Shown piece after piece: positions 9,272 through 19,780 of a stretch of 64,000 bases of DNA. Source of the DNA: Marivivens geojensis (lineage in GTDB: Bacteria; Pseudomonadota; Alphaproteobacteria; Rhodobacterales; Rhodobacteraceae). Position numbers and translations under genes: made by a program. Below the pieces are notes generated by a model. It was given only the letters and a program-made list of their open reading frames with translations. It did not search any database and was not told the DNA's origin. Where the stretch lies: positions 620,001-684,000 of the forward strand of contig NZ_JALKCU010000001.1 of the NCBI RefSeq assembly GCF_023540835.1. Reading direction: 5' to 3'. Numbering within the stretch: position 1 is the stretch's first letter; each line of letters opens with the position of its first letter.

Positions 9272-10213
9272 ATGACACACGAACCTACATTTTCGTTTTC
9301 TGGTTCGGGTTATGATCGCGCAGCCGAAGTGCGTGGCGATCTTGATCCGATCCGAAGTAACCCGACAGCCACAACAATCGTAACGTGGCGCGGTAAAGTC
9401 CTTCTTGAAAACAATGCCTTGGTCCTGTTGCCGCTTGATCATGTCGCGTTGGTCAATCCAGTGATTGAGGTGTTTTTGGGCCGCACTTTGTCGGGCCCAG
9501 TCTTTGCAACCGACATTTCGAAATGGGAACCTGACACAGACCTGACAGAGTTCGGTTCGTTCTTTGATCAGTCGTTACAGCACCACCCTGAATTGCCCGA
9601 CACAATGGGCTTTGCAGAAATACGTGCTGTGATGACGATGATGAGTGCGCTTGATGCGGAACTTGCCGCAACAGCACGGGCAGTAATCGGGTGGCATGAA
9701 ACACACCGGTTTTGTTCCCGCTGTGGGGCGGAATCAAAACCTGTTGTGGGTGGCTGGCAGCGAGGGTGCGACGCCTGTGGAGGGCAGCATTTCCCGCGTA
9801 CGGACCCTGTCGTTATCATGCTAGTCACATATGGTGACCGTGTGCTTGTGGGGCGTTCCCCTGGCTGGCCTGATCGAATGTATTCCGTCCTAGCTGGTTT
9901 CATTGAACCTGGCGAAACGATTGAAGCTGCCGTTCGTCGTGAGGTGAACGAAGAAACGGGCGTGAAGGTTGGGGAGGTCCGCTATGTGGCGAGCCAGCCA
10001 TGGCCATTTCCTGCGAATCTGATGTTTGGTTGCGAAGCAGAGGCTGAGACCGATCAAATCACGATCGATCCGAACGAATTGGAAGACGCCCTCTGGCTTG
10101 ATCGCAGTGAACTGGCACAAGTGTTTGCGGGCACTCACCCTCTGATCAATCAGCCGAGAAACGGCGCTATTGCGGGATTTCTGCTCAAGCGGTGGTTGAG
10201 TAACGTAGATTAA
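9272..10213 (+). CDS. nudC: NAD+ diphosphatase (NudC-type Nudix hydrolase)
   Basis: 313 aa. NudC hydrolyses NADH/NAD+ to NMN and AMP and can remove NAD caps from RNA. A zinc ribbon is visible with cysteines at 148, 151, 166 and 169. The Nudix box spans 209-231 (GFIEPGETIEAAVRREVNEE, then TG). The NudC-specific SQPWPFP motif is at 241-247, which separates it from other Nudix proteins. The ATG at 9272 gives MTHEPTF; the upstream TTG lies in the pheT terminator. An SRPBCC gene follows 52 bases later on the same strand. Confidence 0.93.
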   Translation: MTHEPTFSFSGSGYDRAAEVRGDLDPIRSNPTATTIVTWRGKVLLENNALVLLPLDHVALVNPVIEVFLGRTLSGPVFATDISKWEPDTDLTEFGSFFDQSLQHHPELPDTMGFAEIRAVMTMMSALDAELAATARAVIGWHETHRFCSRCGAESKPVVGGWQRGCDACGGQHFPRTDPVVIMLVTYGDRVLVGRSPGWPDRMYSVLAGFIEPGETIEAAVRREVNEETGVKVGEVRYVASQPWPFPANLMFGCEAEAETDQITIDPNELEDALWLDRSELAQVFAGTHPLINQPRNGAIAGFLLKRWLSNVD

Positions 10214-10265
10214 ACGGTCAAAAGAGCACAAAGTTCGAATGAACGATTCAATTTGAGGCAAGCAA

Positions 10266-10730
10266 GTGCGGTTTAGCGCTAGAGAAGATATTGAAGCACC
10301 GATCGACTACGTTTACGGCAAAATCACTGATTTTGGTGGATTTGAACGGTCGGCGATGCGCCGTGGCATTGATGTAGAACGCAAGGATAGCCTTGCGGGC
10401 GTTGAAGTTGGTGCGAATTGGCATGTCGGTTTCAAATTTCGCGGAAAATCGCGTGCGGCAGACCTGACCTTGCAGAAGGTCGATCATCCCAATGGCATTG
10501 ACATCGGCTTTACCTCAGGTGGAGTTGAAGGCAGCACCAATATTGAACTGGTGCCGCTGTCGCCCGCACGCACGCGGTTGATCATTCGCCTCGATATGGC
10601 GCCGCGCACTCTTGCTGCTCGACTGCTGTTGCAATCGCTCAAACTGGCAAAGAACAACCTGACCCAAAAGTTCAAAACGCGGATCGCTGATTTCGCCGAA
10701 GATATCGAGACGTCCTACACAGGCGTTTAA
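10266..10730 (+). CDS. SRPBCC-fold protein (START-like ligand-binding family)
   Basis: 154 aa with a GTG start at 10266 preceded by TTGAGG. It starts MRFSAREDIEAPIDYVYGKITDF, the typical first strand and helix of polyketide-cyclase/SRPBCC proteins, and ends in a long C-terminal helix (about 118-150) that closes the ligand cavity in this fold. The ligand and function cannot be told. It overlaps the convergent pheA stop by four bases. Confidence 0.7.
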   Translation: MRFSAREDIEAPIDYVYGKITDFGGFERSAMRRGIDVERKDSLAGVEVGANWHVGFKFRGKSRAADLTLQKVDHPNGIDIGFTSGGVEGSTNIELVPLSPARTRLIIRLDMAPRTLAARLLLQSLKLAKNNLTQKFKTRIADFAEDIETSYTGV

Positions 10731-11569
10731 CGATTTTCGTGGCGTCGTGCCGCTGCGGGGAAGGTGCCGATTAAACGGACGTGGTCGGTGAAATAATCCA
10801 GCTCTTCCATGGCAAGTCGGACATTCTCATCGTCGGGATGCCCCTCGATTTCAGCATAGAATTCGGTAGCAGTGAATTCGCCGTCGACCATGTAGCTCTC
10901 TAGCTTGGTCATGTTGACACCGTTGGTCGCGAAACCGCCCATTGCCTTGTAGAGCGCAGCAGGGATGTTCCGAACGCGGAAGACAAAGCTCATCATCATG
11001 CCATTGGTGCCTCGGCGGGTCGTGTCAGGCTCGCGGGACATAATGATAAAGCGGGTCGTGTTGCGGGAATGATCCTCGATGTGACGCGCTACAACGTCCA
11101 GCCCGTAGATCTCGGCGGCGAGCTCGCTGGCGAGTGCGGCTTTGGTCACGTCTTTCGCTTCGGCTACTTCACGAGCGGCACGCGCGTTGTCGGTGCTGAC
11201 TTTGCCCGAGATGTTGTGATTCTTTAGAAATCCAGCGCATTGCGGAAGTATGACGACGTGGCCATGGGCTTCTTTTATGTCCGACAGCGCTGCACCTTTG
11301 ACGCCGAGAAGGTTCACGTGCACACGAACAAAGGCTTCATCCACGATGTGAAGACCCGATTTTGGCAACAGGCTATGGACATCCGCCACGCGGCCATAGG
11401 TCGAGTTCTCAACTGCGATCATGCCTAAATCAGCCGCGCCAGACCGAACAGCCTCCATCGCGTCTTCGAAAGTGTCACAGGGAAGTGGGTCGAAATCGGG
11501 GCGTGCTTCGACGCAAGCCTGATGACCATAGGCACCAAGTTCTCCCTGAAACGCGATTTTCTGGGTCAT
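10727..11569 (-). CDS. pheA: Prephenate dehydratase
   Basis: 280 aa monofunctional enzyme converting prephenate to phenylpyruvate in phenylalanine synthesis. It has FQGELGAYGHQA at the N-terminus, the AVENSTYGRVADVHSLL block, the catalytic NTTRFIIM motif, and a C-terminal ACT domain (about 195-275) with LESYMVDGEFTATEFYAEIEG for phenylalanine feedback. There is no chorismate mutase domain. The ATG at 11569 has a strong GGAGGGGACAG ribosome site, so the longer frame to 11608 was not used. Confidence 0.95.
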   Translation of the reverse strand: MTQKIAFQGELGAYGHQACVEARPDFDPLPCDTFEDAMEAVRSGAADLGMIAVENSTYGRVADVHSLLPKSGLHIVDEAFVRVHVNLLGVKGAALSDIKEAHGHVVILPQCAGFLKNHNISGKVSTDNARAAREVAEAKDVTKAALASELAAEIYGLDVVARHIEDHSRNTTRFIIMSREPDTTRRGTNGMMMSFVFRVRNIPAALYKAMGGFATNGVNMTKLESYMVDGEFTATEFYAEIEGHPDDENVRLAMEELDYFTDHVRLIGTFPAAARRHENR

Positions 11570-11689
11570 TTCTGTCCCCTCCACTGTTCTTTTGTCTACT
11601 TTGGGCAATAAGTCGCGGTTCTACTGCTTGCAAGAGTGGACAAGAAACTTGTAGATAGCCGCGAAACTGTGAACGGAATGGAACGCGAC

Positions 11690-12211
11690 ATGTTCGACAC
11701 AATGACGATGACCAAGGTGCTGGGCGGCGTTTGCGGCACTTTCCTCGTTTTCTTGCTTGGTGGCTGGGCTGCTGAAAGCATTTATTCTGCCGGCGAAGGT
11801 GCTGGCCACGAGGGCGAGCACGCTCAGGCGTATGTAATCTCGCATGGCGACGGTGAAGTTGCTGTTGTAGAAGAAGGCCCGTCCTTCGAAGAAATCTTTG
11901 CGAATGCTGATGCAGCTGCTGGTGAGCGTGTTTTCCGCAAATGTGCGGCATGTCACTCTGCTGCTGAAGGCGAGAATGGCACAGGCCCGTCCCTGTACGG
12001 CGTTGTGAACCGTCCTGTCGACTCTATCGCCGGCTTTGCATACTCGGGCGCTCTCGAGGCTGTGGCTGACGTTTGGTCGCCTGAGCATCTGAACGGCTTC
12101 CTTGAGAACCCCAAAGGCTATGCACCGGGCACCGCGATGTCGTTCTCGGGTCTGGCAAAGGTTCAGGACCGTGCAGACGTGATTGCGTATCTGCAGAGCG
12201 TCTCTAACTAA
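11690..12211 (+). CDS. cycM: Membrane-anchored cytochrome c (CycM/c552 type)
   Basis: 173 aa. An N-terminal uncleaved membrane anchor (about residues 8-27) is followed by an acidic, histidine-rich linker and a class I cytochrome c domain. The haem-binding motif is C85-AA-C88-H89 and the distal ligand is probably M150 in PGTAMSFSG. Such cytochromes pass electrons from the bc1 complex to the aa3 oxidase in Paracoccus and Rhodobacter relatives. The start MFDTMTMTK matches the family as I recall it; in-frame ATGs at 11636 and 11678 are possible. It is divergent from pheA. Confidence 0.88.
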   Translation: MFDTMTMTKVLGGVCGTFLVFLLGGWAAESIYSAGEGAGHEGEHAQAYVISHGDGEVAVVEEGPSFEEIFANADAAAGERVFRKCAACHSAAEGENGTGPSLYGVVNRPVDSIAGFAYSGALEAVADVWSPEHLNGFLENPKGYAPGTAMSFSGLAKVQDRADVIAYLQSVSN

Positions 12212-12233
12212 TTTAGTGAATATCACTTAGTCA

Positions 12234-12259
12234 AAGGCCGTCCCTAGGGGCGGCCTTTT
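12234..12259 (+). terminator. Rho-independent terminator after the cytochrome c gene
   Basis: A stem of GGCCGTCCC with GGGGCGGCC (one G-T pair), a two-base loop, and TTTT, 25 bases after the stop codon. Confidence 0.8.
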
Positions 12260-12350
12260 GTTGTTTCACAACGCGATAACGCTTTCTCGTCTTGCCCTTT
12301 GTGTATTGCCCGCCGTAGCTTTGTCTCAGGGTTTCAAAGGGGAGAAAACC

Positions 12351-14246
12351 ATGACGAATTTCACCACCAAAGCTGCTGTTCGTGACACAGATTTGCGTCG
12401 CGTTGTGCTTTTGGCAGGTGCAGCGCTGATTGCGGGCGCATCATGGGCAAGCTCGGTGTTTGCTGACACGCCCATCATTCAGACCCATGCCATTTCGACC
12501 TATGGCAATTTGAAATACCCTAGCCCTGATTTTGCGCATCTTGATTACGTGAACCCTGACGCACCCAAAGGCGGTGAGTTCTCGACTTGGTTCACAGGCG
12601 GGTTCGACAACCTGAACCCCTATGCGACCCAAGAAGGTAAGCCTGCCTATCTGTCGTCGTCCATGTTCGAATCGGTGCTGCAGGGCACATCGGACGATGT
12701 GGACGGGAATTACTGTTATCTGTGCACGTCGATGGAATACCCCGAGACCAAAGATTGGGTGATCTTCCATCTGCGCGATGACGTCGTGTTTTCGGATGGC
12801 ACCCCAATGACCGCGAACGATGTGGTCTTTAGCCATAATCTGATGATGGAGCAGGCTACCGAATCATATCGTTTCGCAGTCGCGCAAATGGTTGATAGCG
12901 TTGAGGCTCTGGACGATTACACCGTGAAATTCACCTTTGCGGCCGATTATCCAAAGCAATCCGTCATTGAACAAGTTGGTGGTCAGCCAGTGTTCAGCCT
13001 GAAATGGTATGAAGAAACAGGTGCACGTTTGGATGAAAGCCGCCTCGAAACGGGACCGGGGACGGGGCCCTACATGGTCGGTAGTTTTGAGGTGAATCAC
13101 CAGATCATCTACGTTCGCAATCCCAACTTCTGGGGCGCAGATCATCCGCTGAACATCGGACAAAATAACTTTGATTCGATCCGCATCGAATATTTCGCCG
13201 ACACCACCGCAGCGTTCGAGGGGTTCAAGGCAGGTGAGTTCACCTTCCGACAGGAAAATTCCTCGCTGTCGTGGGCGACCTCATATGATTTCCCCGCGAT
13301 TCAAAATGGTTGGGTCGTGAAAGAGACGCTGCCGAATGGAAATGTGCCCGGCGCGACGGGCTTTGTGTTCAATATGAAGTCGGGCAAATTCGATGATCTG
13401 CGCGTCCGTCAGGCCTTGGCCCTGATGTATAACTTCACGTGGACCAACGAAGAGCTCCAATACGGGCTGTTCAAACAGCGCGAGAGCTTTTGGCAAAATG
13501 CGGACCTCGCAGCGCGCGGGGTGCCTGAGGGCCGCGAGTTGGAACTGCTTCAATCTGTCTCCTCGCTTATCGACCCGTCGATCCTAACCGATGAAGTTAC
13601 CGTGCCGCATGTCTCTGGTGAATCGCAGCTCGACCGTCGGAACCTCCGCCGCGCTTTGGCCCTCATGGAAGAGGCAGGCTGGGTGCCTGGTGCAAACGGG
13701 ATGCTGGAAAAAGATGGTGAACCGCTGAAGGTCGAATTCTTGGGCTATAGCCCGACGTTTGATCGCATCATCTTGCCCTATGTTGATAACCTGCAGAAAT
13801 TGGGCGTCGACGCAGAGTGGAACCGCATTGACCCTGCGCAATACACCGAACGTACCCGCAATTTTGACTTCGATATGATCTTTGATGGTTACCGCGTCGG
13901 TCCGATCGAGGGCGAAGGCTTGGGGCAGAAATTCGGGTCGGATGGTCTGGGCGATGTATTCAACCCCGCCCACTATTCAAACCCAGCCGTCGATCAATTG
14001 GCCGAGTCGATCAAGGACGTCGAAACCTATGATGACATGGTCGCGCATGTGCGGGCGATCGACCGCATCATGCGTCGCGACCTGTTCGTCGTCCCGACAT
14101 GGTATCTGGGCGATTACTGGGTGGCCTATTACGACATGTACGAACATCCCGAAACTCTGCCACCCTATGCGCTGGGCGAGATGAGCTTCTGGTGGTATAA
14201 CGCCGAAAAAGCCGAAGCACTAAAGGCCGCAGGGGCCCTCCGCTAA
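12351..14246 (+). CDS. yejA: ABC transporter solute-binding protein, family 5 (YejA-like)
   Basis: 631 aa periplasmic protein. The signal sequence lies at about residues 21-44 (LRRVVLLAGAALIAG, cleavage near VFA-DT). The body has the family 5 peptide/nickel-binding blocks: HLRDDVVFSDGTPMTANDVVFS, GTGPYMVGSFE, and LRVRQALALMYNF. Its length and the neighbours point to the YejA subclass, which binds oligopeptides and microcin C-type peptide-nucleotides. The ATG at 12351 has AAGGGGAG upstream; the long frame before it is the terminator and leader. It is the first gene of yejABEF. Confidence 0.9.
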   Translation: MTNFTTKAAVRDTDLRRVVLLAGAALIAGASWASSVFADTPIIQTHAISTYGNLKYPSPDFAHLDYVNPDAPKGGEFSTWFTGGFDNLNPYATQEGKPAYLSSSMFESVLQGTSDDVDGNYCYLCTSMEYPETKDWVIFHLRDDVVFSDGTPMTANDVVFSHNLMMEQATESYRFAVAQMVDSVEALDDYTVKFTFAADYPKQSVIEQVGGQPVFSLKWYEETGARLDESRLETGPGTGPYMVGSFEVNHQIIYVRNPNFWGADHPLNIGQNNFDSIRIEYFADTTAAFEGFKAGEFTFRQENSSLSWATSYDFPAIQNGWVVKETLPNGNVPGATGFVFNMKSGKFDDLRVRQALALMYNFTWTNEELQYGLFKQRESFWQNADLAARGVPEGRELELLQSVSSLIDPSILTDEVTVPHVSGESQLDRRNLRRALALMEEAGWVPGANGMLEKDGEPLKVEFLGYSPTFDRIILPYVDNLQKLGVDAEWNRIDPAQYTERTRNFDFDMIFDGYRVGPIEGEGLGQKFGSDGLGDVFNPAHYSNPAVDQLAESIKDVETYDDMVAHVRAIDRIMRRDLFVVPTWYLGDYWVAYYDMYEHPETLPPYALGEMSFWWYNAEKAEALKAAGALR

Positions 14247-14265
14247 GGACTAATAAGGCAGGTAG

Positions 14266-15354
14266 ATGGGCGCTTATATACTTCGCAGATTGCTGCTCGT
14301 GATCCCGACTCTGCTCGGGATTATGATCCTCAATTTCGCGATCATCCAATTCATGCCGGGTGGTCCGATTGAACAGGTCATCGCGCGGATGCAGGGCAAT
14401 GGGGATGTGTTCGAAAACATCTCTGGCGGGGCAGGGGATGCTGAGTTCCAAAGTGCGGGCGTCGAACTCCAAGGGGCCTATCCTGGCGCGCAGGGGCTGG
14501 ATCCACGCTACCTTGCCGAGTTGGAAAAGCGGTTTGGGTTCGACAAGCCACCGCTTGAGCGGTTCCTGAACATGATGTGGAACTACGTCCGCTTTGATTT
14601 CGGAGAGAGTTATTTCCGAAAAATTTCTGTGCTGGATCTGGTTCTGGAAAAGATGCCTGTGTCAATCACACTCGGCCTTTGGTCCACGATCATCGCGTAT
14701 CTTGTGTCGATCCCGCTGGGTATTCGTAAAGCCATCAAAGATGGGTCACAGTTCGACACTTGGACCTCTGGGGCGATCATCGTGGCCTACGCGATCCCTG
14801 GATTCCTTTTTGCAATTCTTCTGATCGTTCTCTTCGCGGGCGGTAGCTATTGGCGGATATTCCCATTGCGCGGCCTCACCAGTTCAAACTGGGAAGAACT
14901 GACCATGTGGGGAAAGGTGATCGACTACCTTTGGCACATCACGTTGCCTGTTCTGGCCTCAACGATTTCAGCCTTTGCAACGCTGACCTTGCTGACCAAA
15001 AACAGCTTCCTTGATGAGATCAAAAAGCAATACGTGATGACGGCCCGTGCCAAAGGGCTAACGGAAAATCGCGTCCTTTATGGGCATGTGTTCCGCAATG
15101 CGATGCTGATCGTGATCTCTGGGTTTCCAGCGCTTTTCGTCGCTGTGTTCTTTGGGGGGTCGGTGATCATCGAAACGCTGTTCAGCCTCGATGGATTGGG
15201 GCGCATGGGATACGAGGCGGCGATTGCGCGGGATTATCCCGTGGTCTTTGGGACGCTATACGCGTTTTCGCTGATGGGACTGGTCGTCGGTATTATCACC
15301 GACATCACTTACGTGTTCATCGATCCACGGATCGATTTTGAAAGCAGGGGGTAG
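14266..15354 (+). CDS. yejB: ABC transporter permease (YejB-like)
   Basis: 362 aa inner-membrane permease. An N-terminal helix [20 protein letters not shown] is followed by a periplasmic segment typical of YejB (about 30-130), and then the transport domain with five further helices. The EAA coupling loop reads [24 protein letters not shown], contacting the ATPase. It lies 19 bases after yejA and 3 before yejE, within a single operon. Confidence 0.93.
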   Translation: MGAYILRRLLLVIPTLLGIMILNFAIIQFMPGGPIEQVIARMQGNGDVFENISGGAGDAEFQSAGVELQGAYPGAQGLDPRYLAELEKRFGFDKPPLERFLNMMWNYVRFDFGESYFRKISVLDLVLEKMPVSITLGLWSTIIAYLVSIPLGIRKAIKDGSQFDTWTSGAIIVAYAIPGFLFAILLIVLFAGGSYWRIFPLRGLTSSNWEELTMWGKVIDYLWHITLPVLASTISAFATLTLLTKNSFLDEIKKQYVMTARAKGLTENRVLYGHVFRNAMLIVISGFPALFVAVFFGGSVIIETLFSLDGLGRMGYEAAIARDYPVVFGTLYAFSLMGLVVGIITDITYVFIDPRIDFESRG

Positions 15355-15357
15355 GGT

Positions 15358-16467
15358 ATGCGTCTGTCTCCACTCAATCAGCGTCGCTGGCGTAACTTCA
15401 AGCGAAACCGTCGTGCGGTTTGGTCGCTTATTATCCTTGGCGCATGTTTCATTCTGAGCCTCTTTGCCGAGTTTATCGCCAACGATAAACCGATCCTCGT
15501 CAGCTACCGCGGTGAATTGCGCAGCCCCGTTTTGTCTTTCTACTCGGAAAAGGACTTTGGCGGCGATTTCGCGACCGAGGCTATTTACTCCTCCATCGAG
15601 GTGAAATGCCTGATCGTGTCTGGCGGCGCGGTGGAGTGTTTCGACGACCCCGAAGGTATCTATGAAACCGTAACGACAGGTAGCACGCCCGAGGTTGAGG
15701 ATTTCGCTAAGGGTTGGATGGTCTGGCCCGTCATCCCTTATTCCTACGATACGATTGTTGATGTGCGCGGCGTCGCCCCCGCGCCACCTTCTGACACGAA
15801 CCTATTGGGGACGGACGACACCAAACGCGATGTTCTGGCGCGTGTGATCTATGGTTTCCGACTATCGATTTTCTTCGCCATGATGGTCGTCGGCGTGTCC
15901 TCGGTCATTGGGATCGTCGCTGGCGCAGTCCAAGGATACTTCGGCGGGTGGGTCGATCTCGGTTTTCAGCGGTTCATTGAAATTTGGGGTGGGATGCCAT
16001 CGCTCTATGTCATGATCATCCTCGTCGCTATTTTGGGAAAATCCTTCTGGCTTTTGGTCTTTATCACCGTGCTGTTTGGTTGGCCTGCCTTGGTCGGTGT
16101 TGTACGAGCCGAATTTCTCCGTGCTCGCAATTTTGAATACGTGCGTGCCGCGCGTGCTTTGGGTGTCAGTGACAGGACGATTATGTTTCGTCATGTGCTC
16201 CCCAATGCGATGGTTGCAACGGTGACGATGTTGCCCTTCTTGGTCACGGGTGCAATTGCGACTCTGGCTAGTCTCGATTTTCTGGGCTTTGGCCTACCAT
16301 CGTCTGCTCCGTCACTCGGTGACTTGACCCTCCAGGCCAAACGCAACCTTCAGGCGCCGTGGCTAGGCTTTACGGCGTTCTTTACCTTTGCATTCATGCT
16401 ATCGCTCCTCGTGTTTATCTTCGAGGGCGTGCGCGATGCCTTTGACCCGCGAAAGACCTTCTCATGA
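15358..16467 (+). CDS. yejE: ABC transporter permease (YejE-like)
   Basis: 369 aa partner permease. The N-terminal helix (about 22-40) precedes a periplasmic insertion of about 120 residues characteristic of YejE and absent from ordinary OppC/DppC. The transport domain follows, with the EAA loop YVRAARALGVSDRTIMFRHVLPNA. Its stop overlaps the yejF start by four bases (ATGA), implying translational coupling. Confidence 0.93.
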   Translation: MRLSPLNQRRWRNFKRNRRAVWSLIILGACFILSLFAEFIANDKPILVSYRGELRSPVLSFYSEKDFGGDFATEAIYSSIEVKCLIVSGGAVECFDDPEGIYETVTTGSTPEVEDFAKGWMVWPVIPYSYDTIVDVRGVAPAPPSDTNLLGTDDTKRDVLARVIYGFRLSIFFAMMVVGVSSVIGIVAGAVQGYFGGWVDLGFQRFIEIWGGMPSLYVMIILVAILGKSFWLLVFITVLFGWPALVGVVRAEFLRARNFEYVRAARALGVSDRTIMFRHVLPNAMVATVTMLPFLVTGAIATLASLDFLGFGLPSSAPSLGDLTLQAKRNLQAPWLGFTAFFTFAFMLSLLVFIFEGVRDAFDPRKTFS

Positions 16468-18059
16468 GTTTGCTCGAGGTCAACAACCTCTGTGTCGATT
16501 TCCGACAGGACAGTCAAACAACACGGGCTGTTCGCGGCGTGTCGTTTAGCGTCGAAAAGGGCGAGACCGTTGCCCTGGTCGGTGAGTCTGGCTCTGGTAA
16601 ATCAGTGACGGCTTTGTCGACAGTGGACCTATTGGCAGACAGTGCTCAGGTCTCGGGCTCGATCCGCTACAACGGCGAAGAAATGGTGGGCGCATCAGAC
16701 GCCGCTTTGCGCCGCGTGCGGGGCAACGACATTAGTTTCATTTTCCAAGAGCCGATGACCTCGCTTAACCCGCTGCACACGATCGAAAAGCAGTTGGGCG
16801 AGTCCATCGAATTGCACCAAGGCCTGCGTGGGCCAAAGGTGCGTGACCGCATCATCGAACTGCTCGACCGCGTGGGTATCCGTGATTCCGCGTCGCGATT
16901 GGCTAGCTATCCGCATGAGCTTTCGGGCGGGCAGCGCCAGCGCGTCATGATTGCGATGGCACTGGCCAATGGGCCTGACCTGCTGATCGCTGACGAACCG
17001 ACGACGGCGTTGGATGTGACCATTCAGGCGCAAATCCTCGACCTGATGGAGGACCTAAAGCGCAAAGAGGGCATGGCGATGCTCTTTATCACGCACGACC
17101 TGACGATCGTTCGGAAGATCGCGGACAAGGTCTGCGTGATGAAGGACGGTGAGATTGTAGAAGCGGGACCAACGGCTGAGATTTTCAGTAATCCGCAGCA
17201 CCCCTATACTCAGATGTTGTTAGCGGCTGAGGCGGCTGGCGAACCTGCCCCTGTGCCAGAGAACGCGCCTGTTATTGCCGAAACCCAAAACCTCAAGATT
17301 TGGTTCCCGATCAAACGCGGACTAATGCGGCGCACGACGGGCTACGTCAAAGCCGTAAACGACGCGACCCTAACCGTCCACGCTGGAGAGACATTGGGGA
17401 TCGTAGGTGAATCGGGGTCGGGGAAGACGACGCTCGCTCTGGCGGTCATGCGATTGATCCGCTCTGAGGGACGAATTGTGTTCATGGGGCAGGCCGTTGA
17501 TGGTTTGAACCAGAAACACATGAGGCCTCTGCGCAGCGGCATGCAGATCGTGTTCCAAGATCCCTTCGGTTCTCTCTCGCCGCGTATGACCGTCGAACAG
17601 ATCATCGCTGAAGGACTAACCGTTCACGGTGTCGAACGTGGTCAGAGCCCGCGTGAAATGGTTGCGGAGATCATGACCGAAGTCGGGTTGGACCCCGAAA
17701 TGATGCACCGCTATCCGCATGAATTTTCGGGTGGTCAACGGCAGCGGATCGCTATTGCGCGAGCGATGATCTTGCGTCCGAAACTTGTGGTCTTGGACGA
17801 GCCGACCTCTGCGCTGGATATGACGGTGCAAGTGCAAATCGTTGACCTGTTGCGCGAACTGCAGCGTAAACACGGCCTAGCCTATTTGTTCATCAGTCAC
17901 GATCTCAAGGTCGTGCGCGCACTGTCCCAAAAGATCATGGTGATGCGTGCTGGCGATGTGGTTGAGGCAGGCTCTGCGGCACAAATCTTTGATGCACCCC
18001 AGTCGGATTATACTCGTGCGCTCATGGCTGCCGCATTTGAAGGTCGGGCAGCGACTTAA
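16464..18059 (+). CDS. yejF: ABC transporter ATPase with two nucleotide-binding domains (YejF-like)
   Basis: 531 aa, two fused ATPase domains. Domain 1 has Walker A GESGSGKS (about 38-45), signature LSGGQRQR and Walker [10 protein letters not shown]. Domain 2 repeats this with GESGSGKT (about 315-322), [14 protein letters not shown] and [12 protein letters not shown]. Each is followed by the oligopeptide-family C-terminal extension ([10 protein letters not shown] and [10 protein letters not shown]). It energises the YejB/YejE permeases. Its end overlaps the convergent carboxypeptidase gene by four bases. Confidence 0.95.
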   Translation: MSLLEVNNLCVDFRQDSQTTRAVRGVSFSVEKGETVALVGESGSGKSVTALSTVDLLADSAQVSGSIRYNGEEMVGASDAALRRVRGNDISFIFQEPMTSLNPLHTIEKQLGESIELHQGLRGPKVRDRIIELLDRVGIRDSASRLASYPHELSGGQRQRVMIAMALANGPDLLIADEPTTALDVTIQAQILDLMEDLKRKEGMAMLFITHDLTIVRKIADKVCVMKDGEIVEAGPTAEIFSNPQHPYTQMLLAAEAAGEPAPVPENAPVIAETQNLKIWFPIKRGLMRRTTGYVKAVNDATLTVHAGETLGIVGESGSGKTTLALAVMRLIRSEGRIVFMGQAVDGLNQKHMRPLRSGMQIVFQDPFGSLSPRMTVEQIIAEGLTVHGVERGQSPREMVAEIMTEVGLDPEMMHRYPHEFSGGQRQRIAIARAMILRPKLVVLDEPTSALDMTVQVQIVDLLRELQRKHGLAYLFISHDLKVVRALSQKIMVMRAGDVVEAGSAAQIFDAPQSDYTRALMAAAFEGRAAT

Positions 18060-19591
18060 CCTTCGCTGCCGATCATAAAGCAGTTCTGGCCACGCGCTTG
18101 CAGGCGACGACAAGCGAGTTCAGCCGTTTCGCGTGACATGCCCATAAAGTTTGCATCGAACCCACGCGGGCTCTGCACCACGCGGCGCAGCGATCCATCG
18201 AGGGTCGCCATTTCGTTTAGGGCAACACGGACGAGGATCCGTTCCGCTTCATAGCGCGATCCAAAGCGACCTACATTGATGCCCCAGTGGCGGCCACCTG
18301 ATGTCGAGACGCGGGTTACAACTTCAGGTCCTGTGGCGGCGGCTACAGCGACGGCCACATCGGCGGGATCAGTGATGACCTCTTCGATCTCAACTGGGGC
18401 TGAGGCTTGGATAAATGCAGCCGGGCGCGCTTCGGGGCGTGGGACCGCTTGGGCGACAACGACTTGTGGGGCTTCTTCGATGACTTCAGCCACTTGTTCG
18501 ATTTCAACGATTTCCATCGCCGCGGCCAGCGCGTTTTCGATATCGGCAGCGTCTGCGACAACGGCCACGACCGCTTGCTCAGATACAGGGCGCGGTGTTG
18601 GTCGTGGGCTGGATGTCACGGCACCCGTCACGCGAATGGTGCGTCCCGCTGCGCCCGGAACATCGGTCACGTTTGCTGCAATTAGCTGCGGCTCATCATT
18701 CGAGCTGCTGCCAGGCTGATAGGCCGGCAGGGGCGGGCGTTGGATGCGAGCGTTACGCGGCGCTTGAGCAAAGCCCATGTCGAGCAGTTCAGCAGCACGG
18801 GCGTTGCGTGCTGCAACAGAGGACGCGCCAAAGACGGACGCGATGATGCGCACGTTGCCGCGCTGTGCAGAGGCGACGAGGTTATAGCCTGCAGCACTGG
18901 TAAAGCCGGTCTTGATGCCGTCTGCGCCTTCATAGGCATTCAGGAAACGGCGGTTGGTATTATACACTTCAGCCATGCCAGCATCGGTCGAGCGGCGCGA
19001 AAAGATGTTATAATACTGCGGGAAGTCGTAGACGAGGTGACGTCCAAGAATAGCCATGTCGTGCGCGGTGGACATGTGGCCGTTCTGAGTGAGGCCGTTT
19101 GCATTACGGAACGACGACCGCGACATACCCATCGATTGGGCCATACGGTTCATTCTGCGCGCAAACGCGGCTTCTGATCCTTCGAGCGCGATACCGATTG
19201 CAGTCGCTGCATCGTTTGCCGACTTCACAGCCGCAGCGCGGATCAAATACCGAAGGCGAATTTCCTGACCAGTGCGCAGGCCGAGTTTACTGGGCGGTTC
19301 TGCTGCAGCCTCAGACGTGATTTTGACCATCGTGTCTGGGCTGATCTCTCCGCGTTCGATGGCTTGGAACGCGATGTAGAGGGTCATCATTTTGGTGAGT
19401 GAGGCGGGGTGAAGCGGCGTGTCTGCGTTATAGGATTGGATCACTTCGCCCGTACGCGCGTCCATCACATAGGTTGCCCCCGGGCCTGCCACAGCAGTCT
19501 GCGGAACCCACATCGCAAAGACCAATGCGATTGACACAAATAGACCCAATAGGGCCCGAAATTTCGGACGACCTGCCACGGTTTGCCTCAT
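18056..19591 (-). CDS. dacA: D-alanyl-D-alanine carboxypeptidase with C-terminal SPOR domain
   Basis: 511 aa. The signal sequence (about 14-36) is followed by a peptidase S11/PBP5-type domain with all three active-site motifs: S64-L-T-K67, S124-A-N126 and K227-T-G. A low-complexity Ala/Pro/Val linker (about 300-425) leads to a C-terminal SPOR domain (about 435-511), which binds denuded peptidoglycan at division sites. The PBP5 C-terminal membrane helix is absent; SPOR probably replaces it as the targeting element. It trims pentapeptide stems in the periplasm. The ATG at 19591 fits the signal peptide. Confidence 0.92.
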   Translation of the reverse strand: MRQTVAGRPKFRALLGLFVSIALVFAMWVPQTAVAGPGATYVMDARTGEVIQSYNADTPLHPASLTKMMTLYIAFQAIERGEISPDTMVKITSEAAAEPPSKLGLRTGQEIRLRYLIRAAAVKSANDAATAIGIALEGSEAAFARRMNRMAQSMGMSRSSFRNANGLTQNGHMSTAHDMAILGRHLVYDFPQYYNIFSRRSTDAGMAEVYNTNRRFLNAYEGADGIKTGFTSAAGYNLVASAQRGNVRIIASVFGASSVAARNARAAELLDMGFAQAPRNARIQRPPLPAYQPGSSSNDEPQLIAANVTDVPGAAGRTIRVTGAVTSSPRPTPRPVSEQAVVAVVADAADIENALAAAMEIVEIEQVAEVIEEAPQVVVAQAVPRPEARPAAFIQASAPVEIEEVITDPADVAVAVAAATGPEVVTRVSTSGGRHWGINVGRFGSRYEAERILVRVALNEMATLDGSLRRVVQSPRGFDANFMGMSRETAELACRRLQARGQNCFMIGSEG

Positions 19592-19780
19592 ACTGCCTCA
19601 TGGCTCCAATCTAACGCTGGATGCCTAATTGATTGAGGAGAGAGTAACACGGTCGGATTCAGCCGAAAACACCTTATTTCAAAGCACTTTCATCGGGTGG
19701 TTGAACTGCAACGCCATATCTGGTGGTCGATTATTGGTGATCCGCTATATCGGCGATTGTGGCGGAAATGGGGCGGCGCG